Origin: Apium graveolens
Taxonomy: Eukaryota > Streptophyta > Magnoliopsida > Apiales > Apiaceae
Length of the DNA: 64,000 nucleotides
Direction of reading: 5' to 3'
Assembly: GCF_009905375.1 (NCBI RefSeq)
Contig: NW_027418184.1
Location: 1-64,000 of the forward strand
In this document: piece after piece, positions 11,428 through 22,900 of the stretch
Position numbering within the stretch: position 1 is the first letter of the stretch
Layout: every line of letters begins with the position of its first letter
Program-made: the position numbers and the translations under genes
Notes under the pieces: generated by a model
What the model saw: the letters and a program-made list of their open reading frames with translations, nothing else
Databases searched by the model: none
Told to the model about the DNA's origin: nothing

Positions 11428-14400
11428 CTAAGAAGATTTAGAGAAAGAACCTGAAACCATTCCAAGTTCATTTACCAATCTTGTAAAAGTGGCTTCACAC
11501 AATGGTTTTGTGAAGATATCTGCTAGTTGTTGATCTGTTGGAACAAAGTGCAATTCCACTGTACCTTCATCCACATGTTCCCTTATGAAGTGGTACCTGA
11601 TGCTGATGTGCTTTGTCATAGAGTGTTGAACTGGATTACCTGTCATAGCAATAGCACTTTGATTATCACAGTAAATAGGGATTTTGAAATATGTTAACCC
11701 ATAATCCAGTAACTGATTCTTCATCCAAAGAATCTGTGCACAACAGCTTCCTGCAGCAATATACTCTGCTTCTGCAGTTGATGTGGAAATTGACTTTTGT
11801 TTCTTGCTGAACCAAGAAACCAATCTGCCTCCAAGAAATTGGCAGCTTCCACTTGTGCTTTTCCTATCAATTTTGCAACCTGCAAAATCTGCATCTGAGT
11901 AACCTATTAGTTTAAAATCTGATTCTCTAGGATACCACAATCCCAGATCAGCTGTTCCTTTAAGATACTTGAAAATTCTTTTCACAGCTGTTAAGTGAGG
12001 TTCTCTTGGATCTTGTTGAAATCTTGCACAAAGACAGGTAGCATACATGATATCAGGTCTACTAGCAGTTAGATAGAGTAGAAAGCCGATCATACCTCTG
12101 TAATCAGTAACATCTACTTATTTACCAGTATCCTTATCCAGTTTTGTTGCAGTGGCCATGGGAGTGGATGCACTTGAACAATCATGCATTCCAAATTTCT
12201 TCAACAAGTTTCTGGTGTACTTAGTTTGACAAATAAAAGTGCCTTCTTCATTCTGCTTGACTTGAAGGCCCAGAAAATAGCTAAGTTCCCCCATCATACT
12301 CATCTGATACCTTGACTGCATCAGTTTGGCAAACTTCTTGCAAAGTCTGTCATTTGTAGACCCAAAAATGATATCATCAACATAAATCTGGACCAGAAGT
12401 AAGTCCTTTCCATGGTTGAGGTAGAACAGTGTTTTGTCTATTATTCCTCTGTTGAATCCACTTTCCAGAAGAAACTGAGCTAAGGTCTCATACCATGCTC
12501 TAGGAGCTTGCTTAAGTTCATAAAGTGCTTTATCAAGCCTGTAGACATAATCTGGATGTTTGGAATCTACAAAGCCTGGAGGTTGTTCAACATATACTTC
12601 CTCCTCTAATTCTCCATTGAGAAAAGCACTTTTCACATCCATTTGAAAGACAGTAAACTTTTTGTGAGCAGCATAAGCCAAAAATATCCTTATGGCTTCT
12701 AACCTAGCAACTGGTGCAAATGTTTCATCATAATCAATTCCCTCCTGTTGAGAATATCCTTTTGCAACCAGCCTTGCCTTATTCCTTGTAATTATGCCAT
12801 CACTGTCAGTTTTGTTTCTGAATACCCACTTTGTACCAACAACAGATCTATTCTTTGGTCTTGGCACTAGGGTCCAGACTTTGTTTCTTTCAAATTCATT
12901 TAACTCTTCCTGCATTGCTTGCACCCAATCATCATCTTGAAGGGCTTCTTCCACTTTCTTTGGCTCAGACTGAGAGAGAAAAGAATTGTAAAGACATTCG
13001 TTTGAAGTACCTGTTCTAGTTCTGACACCTGCATCAGGATTTTCAATTATCAAATCAGGTGTATGTGATTTAGTCCACTTCCTTGCAGATGGAAGGTTTT
13101 CTCTAGAACTGGATGCTCCCCCATAATCCATGCTGTCTTCATTTTCATTTTCTGATGCTCCCCCTGAAACTATGCTCTCTGAGTTGGATTCTTCAGAATT
13201 TAGATTTTCAGCATTATCAGAACTTGGCTTATCAGAACTTGACGAATCAGAACTTGAAGAGCCAGATGTATGTTCTGATGTTTCTTGAGATGTGGTATGA
13301 TCTTAAGTATGCTCCCCCTGCATAGGTGCATCTTCCTTTGACGTAGTCACCACAGTTTCAATAACATCAGAGTTTAATCCATCAGAGTTTATAGTATCAG
13401 GACTTAGACTGTCAGGATTTTCAGTATCAGAATTTGAGTCTTCATTTTCAAATCTCAGCTGATCATGGTCAATAAAATCTTCAAGACCAGTAATCTTCTT
13501 GTCATCAAAAGAGACATTGATAGATTCCATGACCACTTTTGTTCTCAAATTATAGACTCTGAAGGCTTTTGTGGAAAGTGGATATCCAACAAAGATTCCT
13601 TCATCAGCTTTTAGATCAAACTTAGATAGCTATTCAGGATGAGTCTTGAGAACAAAACACTTGCATCCAAATACATGAAAGTACTTCAGATTTGGCTTCT
13701 TTTTCTTCACCATCTCATATGGTGTTTTTCCTTGCTTGTTAATGAGTGTTGCATTTTGAGTAAAACAAGCAGTCTGCACAGCTTCAGCCCAGAAATAGGT
13801 TGGAAGCTTTGCTTCTTCAAGCATTGTACGTGCAGCTTCAATGAGAGTTCTATTCTTCCTTTCAACAACTCCATTTTGCTGTGGAGTTCCAGGAGCAGAA
13901 AATTCCTGCTTTATTCCATGGTTTTTGCAGAACTCTTCCATTATCAAATTCTTGAACTCAGTGCCATTATCACTCCTTAAGATTTTCACAGAATCTTTGA
14001 CCAATTTATCCAGATGTTTGACATGATCAATCAAGATAGATGCAGTTTCACTTTTTGTGTGCAAGAAATACACCCATGTGTATCTAGTGAACTCATCCAC
14101 TATGACCAATGCATATTTCTTCTTTGCAATAGACATGACATTTACTGGACCAAATAGATCAACATGTAGCAGACGATAAGGCTCAAGAATTGATGATTCA
14201 GTCTTGCTCTTGAATGAAGATTTTCTTTGTTTGGCCTTCTGACAAGAATCACAAAGGCCATCAGGAGCAAATACTGACTTTGGCAGTCCTCTCACAAGAT
14301 CTTTCTTGACCAGCTCATTTATATTGTTGAAATTTAAATGAGAGAGTTTCTTGTGCCAATTCCAGCTTTCTTCAATTGATGCTCTACTCATCAGACAGAT

Positions 14401-14778
14401 TGCAGAACCATCAGTACTTGTTGAAAGCTTAGCTTCATAAATGTTACCACGCCTGTATTCTTTTAGAACAACTTTGCCTTTGGATTTACTCACAACTTCA
14501 CAGTGTTCTTCAAAGAAATCAACATGATAACCTCTGTCACAGATTTGACTTATACTCAGCAGATTATGTTTAAGTCCTGAGACCGGAGCTACATCTTTAA
14601 TGATGACATTCCCAAGATTGATATTGTCATATCCCAATGTTTTTCCAATGTTGCCATCTCCATAAGAAACACTTGGGCCAGCTTTCTCCACAAAGTCTGA
14701 TAGCAGGGCTTTATTTCCAGTCATATGTCCTGAACATCCACTGTCCAGAACTAGAATATTTTTCCTGTTGCCCTGCAA
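11428..14778 (-). pseudogene. SIRE-A pol: PR-INT-RT-RNaseH, interrupted by three stops
   Basis: One continuous frame encodes, in order: aspartic protease (VLDSGCSGHMTG); integrase zinc finger (WHKKLSHLN, CDSCQ) and DDE core (HVDLFGPV, RSDNGTEFKN, PQQNGVVERKN); reverse transcriptase ([32 protein letters not shown] in two blocks, YVDDIIFGS at about 12370); and RNase H (YSDADFAGC, STAEAEYIA, CDNQSA). All catalytic motifs look intact. In-frame stops sit at 13630-13632 (TAG), 13303-13305 (TAA) and 12118-12120 (TAA); the first is in a position where Gln would fit (CAG to TAG). The frame starts without an ATG: it follows the gag stop in the same phase, separated by TAG, three codons and TGA. Close to intact, but not able to make a full polyprotein as read. 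Confidence 0.92.
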
Positions 14779-14790
14779 TCACAAAGACCA

Positions 14791-16995
14791 CTAATGATTA
14801 GTTTTAAGGACCCAGACTTGCTTGGATCCTTTGGCCTTATCAAGTTTGTTAACATTTGCAGCAGATTTAGCATCAGAGTTTATGTTAACATTTTTCTTAT
14901 CAGAACTTACACTATCAGACTTTGAATCAGAATCTACACTAGAAGGAACAATGGAAACTTTCTTCAAAGAAGGTTTTAATTGATAATAATCATAGTACAA
15001 ACTATGATATTCCTTACAAGTATAGATGGAATGCCATAAACTACCACAATGAAAACAAGGATTTTGTGGTTTAAATCTAACAGACTGACTCTTAACTCCT
15101 GATTTTGAAGGTAAGGAGTTTATGTTCTTATTCTTCCTGCAAAAAGAAGCCAGATGGTTAGAACTTCCACAGTTATGACATGTTTTCCTAGGAGCATCAG
15201 GAACAGGTTTATAATCATTGCCTTTATTCACACCTTCCTTTCCATTCCTATTTTTCCTAGGTGATTTTACCTTGTTTACATTCTTAACATCTTTCAGCTT
15301 ATGCTTAAGCTGCTTCTTAGTCATTAAGCCTATGTTTACTTCAGCTGTCTTTTCCTGTTTTAGTTTGTCAGAAGTTAATCCCTCTCTAACTTCTGATTTA
15401 TCATTATCAGACTTTAAAGTTACAAACTTAACAGGTTTTAACTTTGGCTTTTGCTTAACAACAGGCTTAATTTCTACAGTTCCTTTATCATTCTTATCCT
15501 CTCCATAACCTAAGCCCTCTTTCCAATTTTCACTACTTAGCAAATTTTGAGTTGTTCTGCCAGAGTTAGTCCAAGTCCTGATTATCTCTCTTTCCTTTTC
15601 TAACTCAGTTTTTAGAGATCCATTCATTTTTAGCACTTCATCCCTAACATAAAGAGCATCATCTCTATCCTTCTGAGTTTGATGGAACATAACTAACTCT
15701 TTTTCTAAGAAATCATTTCTTTTCTTAAAAGCAAGATTTTCAGAAGTTAATCTTTCACATGTTAAAGTTTGATCTCTATAACTAACAAACATGGTTTTAA
15801 GATATCTTCTCAACTCATTAATATCATCAGTATGAAAAACATAAGTAGTCTGAGGTACCTTTATTTCAGCAGCTTCAGAACTGCTCTCAGCACTTTCTTT
15901 ATCAGCATTTGCCATCAACGCATAGTTCTCCTCACTTTCAGAGTCTGAGGTGTCTGTCCAGCTTTTCTGCTTTGTGACAAGAGCCTTGCCTTTGTCACCC
16001 TTTACCTTCTTGCAATCAGGAGATATGTGGCATTTCTCACCACAGTTATAGCATTTAACATTGGTATAATCTCCTCTATCAGACTTTCCTCCTCTGCCTT
16101 CAGATCTTCTGAAATTCTTCTTATCAGAACTTATGCCTTTCCTGGAAAACTTCTTTCCCTTCCTGAACTTCCTGTATGCAATCTTTGTGATTCCTTTCAC
16201 CATAAGAGCATACAGCTTCATCATCTCCTCATCAGCATCAGTCTCAGGCAAGCTTTCAGAATCCGAGTCATCATCACTTTCAGAACTTGATGACTCAGTA
16301 TCAGACTTTGTGAAAAGAGCTTTACCCTTGTCTTTCCTTGAGGTAGCTGCCTTGGGGGATTCTTCTTCAGCCTTAAGAGCAACTGTCCTTGACTTTCCTC
16401 CTTTCCTCTTGCTTCTTTGTTCCATCTCAAGTTCATGAGTCTTGAGCATTCCATAAATTTCATCAAGAGTTATTTCATCAAGATTGTAATTGTCTTTTAT
16501 TGTTGTTGCCTTCAAATCCCAACATTCCAGAAGAGCTAACAGGAATTTAAGGTTTGAATCTTCAAGATCATACTCCTTATTAACCAGTGACAGATCATTC
16601 AAGAGTTTGACAAATCTATCATATAAATCAGTCAATGATTCATTAGCCTTTGAGTCAAAGTGTTCATACTCTTGAGTGAGTATTGTCTTCCTGTTCTTTT
16701 TAATCGTATCAGTTTCCTGACACCTTGTTTCCAGAGCATCCCATATCTCTTTAGCAGTCTTGCAGTTGATTACCTTGTTTGACATTATATTATCAATGGC
16801 ACTATGCATTAAGTGTCGTACCTTAGCATCCTTAGCAATTGATGCAATATCTTCAGCAGTATAATCACTCTTTTCCTTTGGTACGGTTTTTGCTGCTTCA
16901 CCTGCAACTGCAACAGCGAGCTTGGTTGGTTTGTGAGGTCCTTCCTTGATTCTATCAAGATATTCTGGATCTGTAGCTTCCAGAAACATGGTCAT
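14791..16995 (-). CDS. SIRE-A gag (nucleocapsid polyprotein)
   Basis: The frame is intact from the first in-frame ATG at 16995 to TAG at 14791-14793 (734 codons) and is open upstream to the primer-binding site. It encodes a capsid-type region (YEHFDSKANESLTDLYDRFV, LDEIYGMLKTHELEMEQRSK), an acidic Ser-rich stretch, one CCHC knuckle (CYNCGEKCHISPDC), a coiled-coil-prone Lys/Glu segment, and two more knuckles (CHNCGSSNHLASFC, CFHCGSLWHSIYTC). Gag packages the RNA and forms the particle. Compared with SIRE-C, which starts ATGTCTGAAGAAGC, this copy lacks 22 bp around the expected start near 17115, so the native start codon is missing. Translation would need the internal ATG or a non-ATG start. 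Confidence 0.88.
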   Translation of the reverse strand: MTMFLEATDPEYLDRIKEGPHKPTKLAVAVAGEAAKTVPKEKSDYTAEDIASIAKDAKVRHLMHSAIDNIMSNKVINCKTAKEIWDALETRCQETDTIKKNRKTILTQEYEHFDSKANESLTDLYDRFVKLLNDLSLVNKEYDLEDSNLKFLLALLECWDLKATTIKDNYNLDEITLDEIYGMLKTHELEMEQRSKRKGGKSRTVALKAEEESPKAATSRKDKGKALFTKSDTESSSSESDDDSDSESLPETDADEEMMKLYALMVKGITKIAYRKFRKGKKFSRKGISSDKKNFRRSEGRGGKSDRGDYTNVKCYNCGEKCHISPDCKKVKGDKGKALVTKQKSWTDTSDSESEENYALMANADKESAESSSEAAEIKVPQTTYVFHTDDINELRRYLKTMFVSYRDQTLTCERLTSENLAFKKRNDFLEKELVMFHQTQKDRDDALYVRDEVLKMNGSLKTELEKEREIIRTWTNSGRTTQNLLSSENWKEGLGYGEDKNDKGTVEIKPVVKQKPKLKPVKFVTLKSDNDKSEVREGLTSDKLKQEKTAEVNIGLMTKKQLKHKLKDVKNVNKVKSPRKNRNGKEGVNKGNDYKPVPDAPRKTCHNCGSSNHLASFCRKNKNINSLPSKSGVKSQSVRFKPQNPCFHCGSLWHSIYTCKEYHSLYYDYYQLKPSLKKVSIVPSSVDSDSKSDSVSSDKKNVNINSDAKSAANVNKLDKAKGSKQVWVLKTNH

Positions 16996-17147
16996 CCTCA
17001 CCTTCCATATGGCATATTCAGATGGTCTCAGTATGGGAACTCTGATGGTTTCATACCGACTTTGGATTTGTGTCTTTGGAGGTTCTTCAGTTTTGGTAGG
17101 CTTAGTTGGAGTTTCTGGATCTTTAACTGTATGTGTGTTAACAGATA

Positions 17148-17160
17148 GGCTCTGATACCA
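17148..17160 (-). other. SIRE-A primer-binding site
   Basis: The minus strand reads TGGTATCAGAGCC, complementary to the 3' end of initiator tRNA-Met, the usual plant copia primer. It lies 2-3 bp inside the 5' LTR edge. Confidence 0.9.
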
Positions 17161-17162
17161 CT

Positions 17163-17774
17163 TTTTAGGTCACACACACTGTAGAGGGGGTGAATACAGT
17201 GTAAAATACAATCAAATCGAACTTTAATATCTTAAGTAACAGAAAACAAACTTTATTGAAACAATAAACTCTGTTACAGTATGGAACTGTTACCTCTCAG
17301 TGATGAACAAATATCACGAGAGCTGCTAGGGTTACAGTGAATAATCTTCTCGAATAATGATAACACTTATAGTGTAAACCCTACGTCTGTGTTTATATAC
17401 TACACAGTTACAAGATAATCGCTAATTGATATAGAATATAATTATGCTTCCTAAAATATATCAATCAGATATCTTTTCTTCCAAGTATTCTATTCTTCAT
17501 AGAATTCCTTCTTCATGCATATCTCTTCTTATGTTTATCTCGATCTTCTTTCCTTTAATCAGCTACTGTCCTTATCTGATCGTCCTTCAGCACTTAAGTT
17601 CTGATATCCAACTTCTGATGATTATCTCCTGATAATATAAGTACTGATATCCTTAAGTCCTGACTTCCAGTATAAGTACTGATTCCCAGTTAAGTACTGA
17701 TTTGACCTGTTAAGTAAGATCTGAAAACTAAACATAAATCATATCAGCCATGACATTATCAAATATATCTAACA
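17163..17774 (-). repeat. SIRE-A 5' LTR (612 bp)
   Basis: The same length as the 3' LTR with seven differences by eye. It begins TT rather than TG on the plus strand (17163-17164), so the inner CA of the sense LTR is mutated to AA. The outer end at 17774 abuts the target duplication GGCTA. Confidence 0.93.
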
Positions 17775-17779
17775 GGCTA

Positions 17780-18311
17780 GAAATATAAATGAGAGCTTTA
17801 TAATACTTATATTGACTATATTACAAAACTCTTCCAAAAATAGGTTAAGGACTTTTCTCTACAGCTGATTGTCATTTCCCACTACTTTAATATCGGCAAC
17901 TCATGGATCACAATTTTTTTTGTAATACGAACTTTGTCCAGTTAATCTTAACCCTTGATCTTTGTGTAAACTCCAAGTTTTATTGTAGGTTTATCACATG
18001 TTTTATTCAGAAAAGCATATATCTGAATGTTACGGGTGTTTGATTTATTTGTCTCCATAATCTTTGATGGTGTGGTGTACCAGTTGTACTCAGTCTTTTG
18101 CCGATTTCTCCGATATAAATGTCTGAGATAAGTTGAAGGTTTATTCATGTTCATGTATATATGAATATTAAAATAAAGGAATATTAACTAGATATCGATG
18201 AATGAATACCATTGGGATCTCTATTTGATTTTTAAAATGGAAAATTTCCGGTTTAATTAAATTGAACCCAATTTAGTTTCTCTCTATATATACAAGTAAA
18301 TTGTATCATAG
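17780..18311. other. Intergenic sequence between SIRE-A and a MITE, no gene seen
   Basis: AT-rich DNA. A minus-strand frame at 17948-18154 (68 codons) is unrecognised and short. About 25 bp at 18196-18221 (CGATGAATGAATACCATT...) repeats the left arm of the MITE at 18314, which may be a partial older copy. Confidence 0.55.
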
Positions 18312-18313
18312 TA

Positions 18314-18486
18314 CAGTTAAATCTCGATGAATGAATACCATTATGATCGAAATTATTTATTTATTAATCAAGATTATTCATTTGTAGAGATTAAAAATGC
18401 ATTTTCTCTATTATATTGTGACCGAAAAAATATTCATTTGACAATATTATTCGTTTATCAAATATTTATTTATCGAGATTCCACTG
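18314..18486. mobile_element. Emigrant/pogo-like MITE (173 bp)
   Basis: The terminal inverted repeats are CAGTTAAATCTCGATGAAT and, from the other end, CAGTGGAATCTCGATAAAT, matching at 16 of 19 positions. A TA target duplication is present at 18312-18313 and 18487-18488. The CAGTxxAATCTC...AAT termini and TA target fit the Tc1/mariner (pogo-type, Emigrant) superfamily. There is no coding capacity. Confidence 0.8.
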
Positions 18487-18539
18487 TATCAGTATTTGTT
18501 AACTTGTAAGTTGGTTATACCCACATATGTGAAACTAGA

Positions 18540-19110
18540 CCTGGCAAAATGAGTTTTGATCCGAAAAACCGAATTGAAATTCATAAAATCGAGATCCGAT
18601 CCGAGATCCGATCCGAGATCCGAATAATACAATCCGATAATTATCCGAAAACCGATTTAAATCGATCAAAAAATTACCCGAAATAATAGATCCAATTATA
18701 ACTTGAAATCGATGAAAACCGAATAATATATTACCCGCGCCGAATATGACGCGAAATAAGCAAAATTCATATTTTAAACAATTTTATGTTTATGGTAACA
18801 TACTTATTTAATCATATTTTCTTGTAAAAGTACATTATATTATATTAAAAATACTAAATTAAACAAAAAATGATATTTTTTAAGTTTCACAAATTGGAAA
18901 ATAATAAGTTATGATATGTAAATATTTGAATCGAATTTAATCCAAACCAAATATTGTCCGATCTTAATTCAGTTTTTATCCAAATTAGACCTGAACCAAA
19001 TCACATCCGATCTGATTCGAATAATCTTTAAATATATCATAATCCGAAAATAGATTCGATCCGAAATTATTCGGATCCGAAACTGAACCGATTATCCGAA
19101 TTATAAGGTA
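18540..19110. repeat. ATCCGA-rich repeat region, possible remnant of a non-autonomous DNA transposon
   Basis: Contains direct repeats of GAGATCCGATCC (18591-18625) and many ATCCGAA/TCCGAT motifs at both ends (18560-18660 and 19010-19105), the way subterminal repeats of hAT-like elements cluster. No matching terminal inverted repeats or target duplication were found, so classification is uncertain. Confidence 0.4.
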
Positions 19111-19800
19111 TATCTATATATTATAAATTGCTGGATAACCATTTCCTAAGATTTGGTATCCATATTTTGGCTCGGATATAATTTTTAACTTTAATTTGAC
19201 CCAGTGGACTATCCATTTTTAGGTTTGGTATCCATATTAGGTTTATAAAAGATCCATATATTTATTATGACCCATTTTAATTATAGAAACTTTGCAATAC
19301 AATTATAAATATGAATTATGTTATTTATGGTAAGTTTTTAATACAAATTTGAAGTAAACTTTAAATTTTGACAGATCTATTTATAGAATTAATCTCATAA
19401 AATATATAACATAAAAATAACTTATGTAACGAAAATAGTTCTTAAATAAATTTATCATAATACGTAGATGCAATATATTTATTATATAAATAACTTAATC
19501 TTTCAGAATTATATTATTCAATTTTAATTATAAATTTATTTATTAATTTTATTAAATAATTTTTGAAATAGCCGTGTGCAAAACACGGAGTGTAGTGAAA
19601 CCCATGAATTGTAGCGAGGAGTTAGCCCAGCCCAACCCCAACGGGGCAAATCTAAGAAATGGGAAAAGAAAATAAAAGGAAGAGGGGGGGTTGTTGGCGT
19701 GGGGCCTGGGTGGGGGATGTAAAATCGTAAATCTCCAAATTGATCGTCGTCGGTGGTTGGTGAAACCCACTTCCATATCCTCACACTCCAAACTCCCCCC
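19111..19800. other. Upstream region of MTHFR, no other gene seen
   Basis: AT-rich to about 19560, then more GC-rich toward the promoter. Short minus-strand frames at 19536-19791 lie in proline-rich low-complexity sequence and are not credible. Probably contains the MTHFR promoter. Confidence 0.5.
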
Positions 19801-19803
19801 CCC

Positions 19804-19812
19804 TATATATAA
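19804..19812 (+). promoter_or_regulatory. TATA box of the MTHFR gene
   Basis: TATATATAA follows a C-rich run, 108 bp upstream of the ATG at 19920. Transcription would start near 19835-19840, giving an 80-85 nt CT-rich leader typical of plant genes. Confidence 0.65.
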
Positions 19813-19919
19813 TCACACCCCTTTAGATCTACCCCCAATCCTCCCAGAACATATTTCTACTACATTTCTTCTTCTCCCACCACAAAGATCTCATCTCATC
19901 TTTCATCTAACTCCACAGG

Positions 19920-22900
19920 ATGAAGGTGATTGACAAGATTCGTGAGATTTCCTCCTCCTCCTCCTCTAACGGGGATGACAAAGTGGTGTTCTCTTTCGAG
20001 TTCTTCCCACCGAAAACAGAAGAAGGTGTTGAGAATTTGTTTGAGAGAATGGAGAGAATGGTTTCACACAATCCTACATTTTGTGATATTACCTGGGGTG
20101 CTGGTGGTTCTACTGCTGATCTTACTCTTGAGATTGCTAATCGTATGCAGAACATGGTTTGTGTCGAGACTATGATGCATCTCACTTGTACCAACATGCC
20201 TGTTGATAAGATTGATCATGCTCTTGATTCTATTAAGTCTAATGGTATTCAAAATGTTCTTGCTCTTCGCGGTGATCCTCCTCATGGTCAGGATAAGTTT
20301 GTTCAGATTCAGGGTGGCTTCTCTTGTGCTCTTGATCTTGTAAGTTCAATTACATCCCCCCTCTCTCTTGTCTCTCTCTCTCCTCTCTCTCTCTGTCTGT
20401 ATCTTTCTCTCTCTTTATCTTCCTCTCTCTCTCTCTCTCAATTGTGTCACTGTAATTGTTGGAGTTTTCTTGTAAAATTTATATTCATTTGCCAAGTGCT
20501 CATTTGTGCTAAAAGGCATATGCTTTTTCAAGTTTTATAGATTTTTTCAGTACCAACTTCAAATTACTTTCACTATTTTGTTTATAATTCTGTTTATGCC
20601 TGCTTGTAAATTTTAAAATTGTTAGGTATATGCATGGTCAATTGTTTTAGTACTCAATGTGTAGTTTTTAAACAGGTCTTATTTAATCTTTTCATTATAT
20701 ATTCTTTTTCCCATGTTGTTCTGAGGTTACACCATGTAGGGCAATTATCTTTTGATGACACTTGTTCTCACTTTTGTTTTTCATGCTCCTTTCCCTATTA
20801 TGTCAAACTGTGTTGCTAATGTCAAACTGTGTTGCTAATTTTCTGTATTTTATATATGTATTTTAGGTGAAGCACATTCGATCCAAGTACGGTGATTACT
20901 TCGGCATTACTGTTGCAGGCTATCCAGGTTTCTCCCTTACTCCTCCCAGTTTTAATCTATCTTGTTTAATCTTTTCATTGTTCCAAATCGACAATGGTAA
21001 CCAGTTGTAGATATAATAATTTGTATTATGCTGATTTTTATCATTTCTGACACTAAATTCATTCAAGATTTGTAATGTGATGTTGCTTTTAATTTACTTA
21101 TGCAGAGGCGCATCCAGATGTTATTCAAAGCAATGGTGTGGCTACATTGGAGAGTTATCAAAATGACCTTGCCTACCTCAAAAGAAAGGTATACATCTTA
21201 TCTCAGTCCTGGTCAAATTCTTTTTTTCTTTTTTAATCTCCATTTCCGAAAATGTATAAGTTGTATTTTTCCCAAGCAATTCACTAAAATGATGGAAAGA
21301 AGTTTTATCTTTTAGTCTTCTGCTTGATGTTCTGTAGCCTTCTTCCACTCCATATTATTAACTCAAAGAAATCAGGTTCCCGCAGTCTAGGCCAAGTCAC
21401 CTTATCACAATTCGAAACAATATAAAATAACCTTACCAGGATTTCATGTATAACAACCAATTTTTGATTTAGAATTAATTTTAATAATGTTTCAGTCAAA
21501 AGTAGAAGCAGTAGATATCATTGTTATGGGGGGTTATTACCACGAAGAGATCTAATTTAGGTCCCAAGCCTAGATAGTTGATAGTAATTTGCTTATAAAA
21601 ATTTGTTGAAAAATGAGATAAGAGTTAATTTTGATGGCTCTAATGACTCTTTGTATTTTTGAATTTTCATACGATTTTCAAAATGAAGATAGTTGGATGA
21701 TACATCATAAGTATTATAACTAGTTACCCTGCACTTTTTGGTTATCGTGTAAACATTAGGTAGACACTAATTGATTGTATTTTATACTGTGATATGTGAA
21801 TATTAAACAAAGATCTTTAGCAATTAGAAGTAGTAGTCCACTTTCTTCAATTTAGAAATTTAAAGTTAATATTAAAGAATATAGATATTATTGGGTACTT
21901 GATACACATTGCATGATTGTGTCACAGGTGGATGCTGGTGCAGATGTCATTGTCACCCAACTTTTCTATGATACTGATATTTTCCTTAAGTTTGTAAATG
22001 ACTGTCGGCAAATTGGAATAACTATCCCCATAGTCCCTGGCATCATGCCAATCAACAATTATAAGGGTTTCATCCGTATGACTGGATTTTGCAAAACCAA
22101 GGTATGACTCTTCACAATAATGAACAATAGGTAGGACAGGTTTTATGATTGGTTCTATGTCGATCACTTCAATCCTGACCAAGAAAGAGTGCATATCTAG
22201 CATTGAGATTCTACCCTGTTTAGAGGGAAATAATCAAGTTACTGTACTTGAACGGATAGGCTATGTAGGGTGTAATTTACTTTAGGATAAAGTGTACCTG
22301 TGTGCTCACTTGATTATATTCTCCCCCCCCCCCCCCAAAAAAAAAAAAATCATCTCTTTCATCCTTTAGTTTAAATTTTTGTCAAGGCAACGTTATAATA
22401 CAGGAAGAAATCATTCAGAAAACTCGCTCATTACAGTAAAAAATAGTAGTTTTTCTTTCTTGCTTTGGTGCTTGTGGTGATTAATGAATTTGTTTTGATA
22501 TGTATAAGGGTTTAAAACATCATTCACATGTGTTTAAAGGAAATATAATATCTATTTAGCATGCATGGGAAGAAGCAGAAAGTTTCAACTTTAAAGTAAA
22601 ACTTTGACCGAAATAAAAGGCCTATTAGAATAGATGGAAATCCATCACACTGCATACCATATATTAGTTTTGGCAGTAGTCATATGTTTATGAATTCGTG
22701 TGTACTTTAATAGAATGGAAGTATTGCAGATACCGGCTGATGTTACAGCTGCCTTGGAGTCCATTAAAGACAATGAAGAAGCTGTTAGAGCCTACGGAAT
22801 TCACCTTGGAACAGAAATGTGCAAGAGAATTATGGCTTCTGGGATCAAAACATTACATCTTTACACATTAAACATGGAGAAATCAGCCTTGGCGATATTA

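Larger units (their letters stand above)
4461..17774 (-). mobile_element. SIRE-A: complete 13.3 kb SIRE-lineage Ty1/copia retrotransposon
   Basis: Two 612 bp LTRs (4461-5072 and 17163-17774) flank an internal region with primer-binding site, gag, PR-INT-RT-RNaseH (the copia order), an extra 3' coding region and a polypurine tract, all on the minus strand. A 5 bp target duplication GGCTA sits at 4456-4460 and 17775-17779. Hand alignment of the LTRs gives 7 differences in 612 positions (about 1.1%), so the insertion is fairly young. Gag architecture, the YVDDIIFGS reverse transcriptase motif and the long 3' region fit the SIRE/Maximus lineage. Three stops in pol and a frameshift in the 3' region make it non-autonomous as read. 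SIRE-C at 51594 belongs to the same or a close family. Confidence 0.95.

Noticed and set aside
17948..18154. 68-codon minus-strand frame next to SIRE-A
   Set aside because: Short and unrecognised, with no supporting signals; may be a gene relic but cannot be supported.
20064..20285. Minus-strand frame opposite MTHFR exon 1
   Set aside because: Antisense shadow of a well-supported exon.
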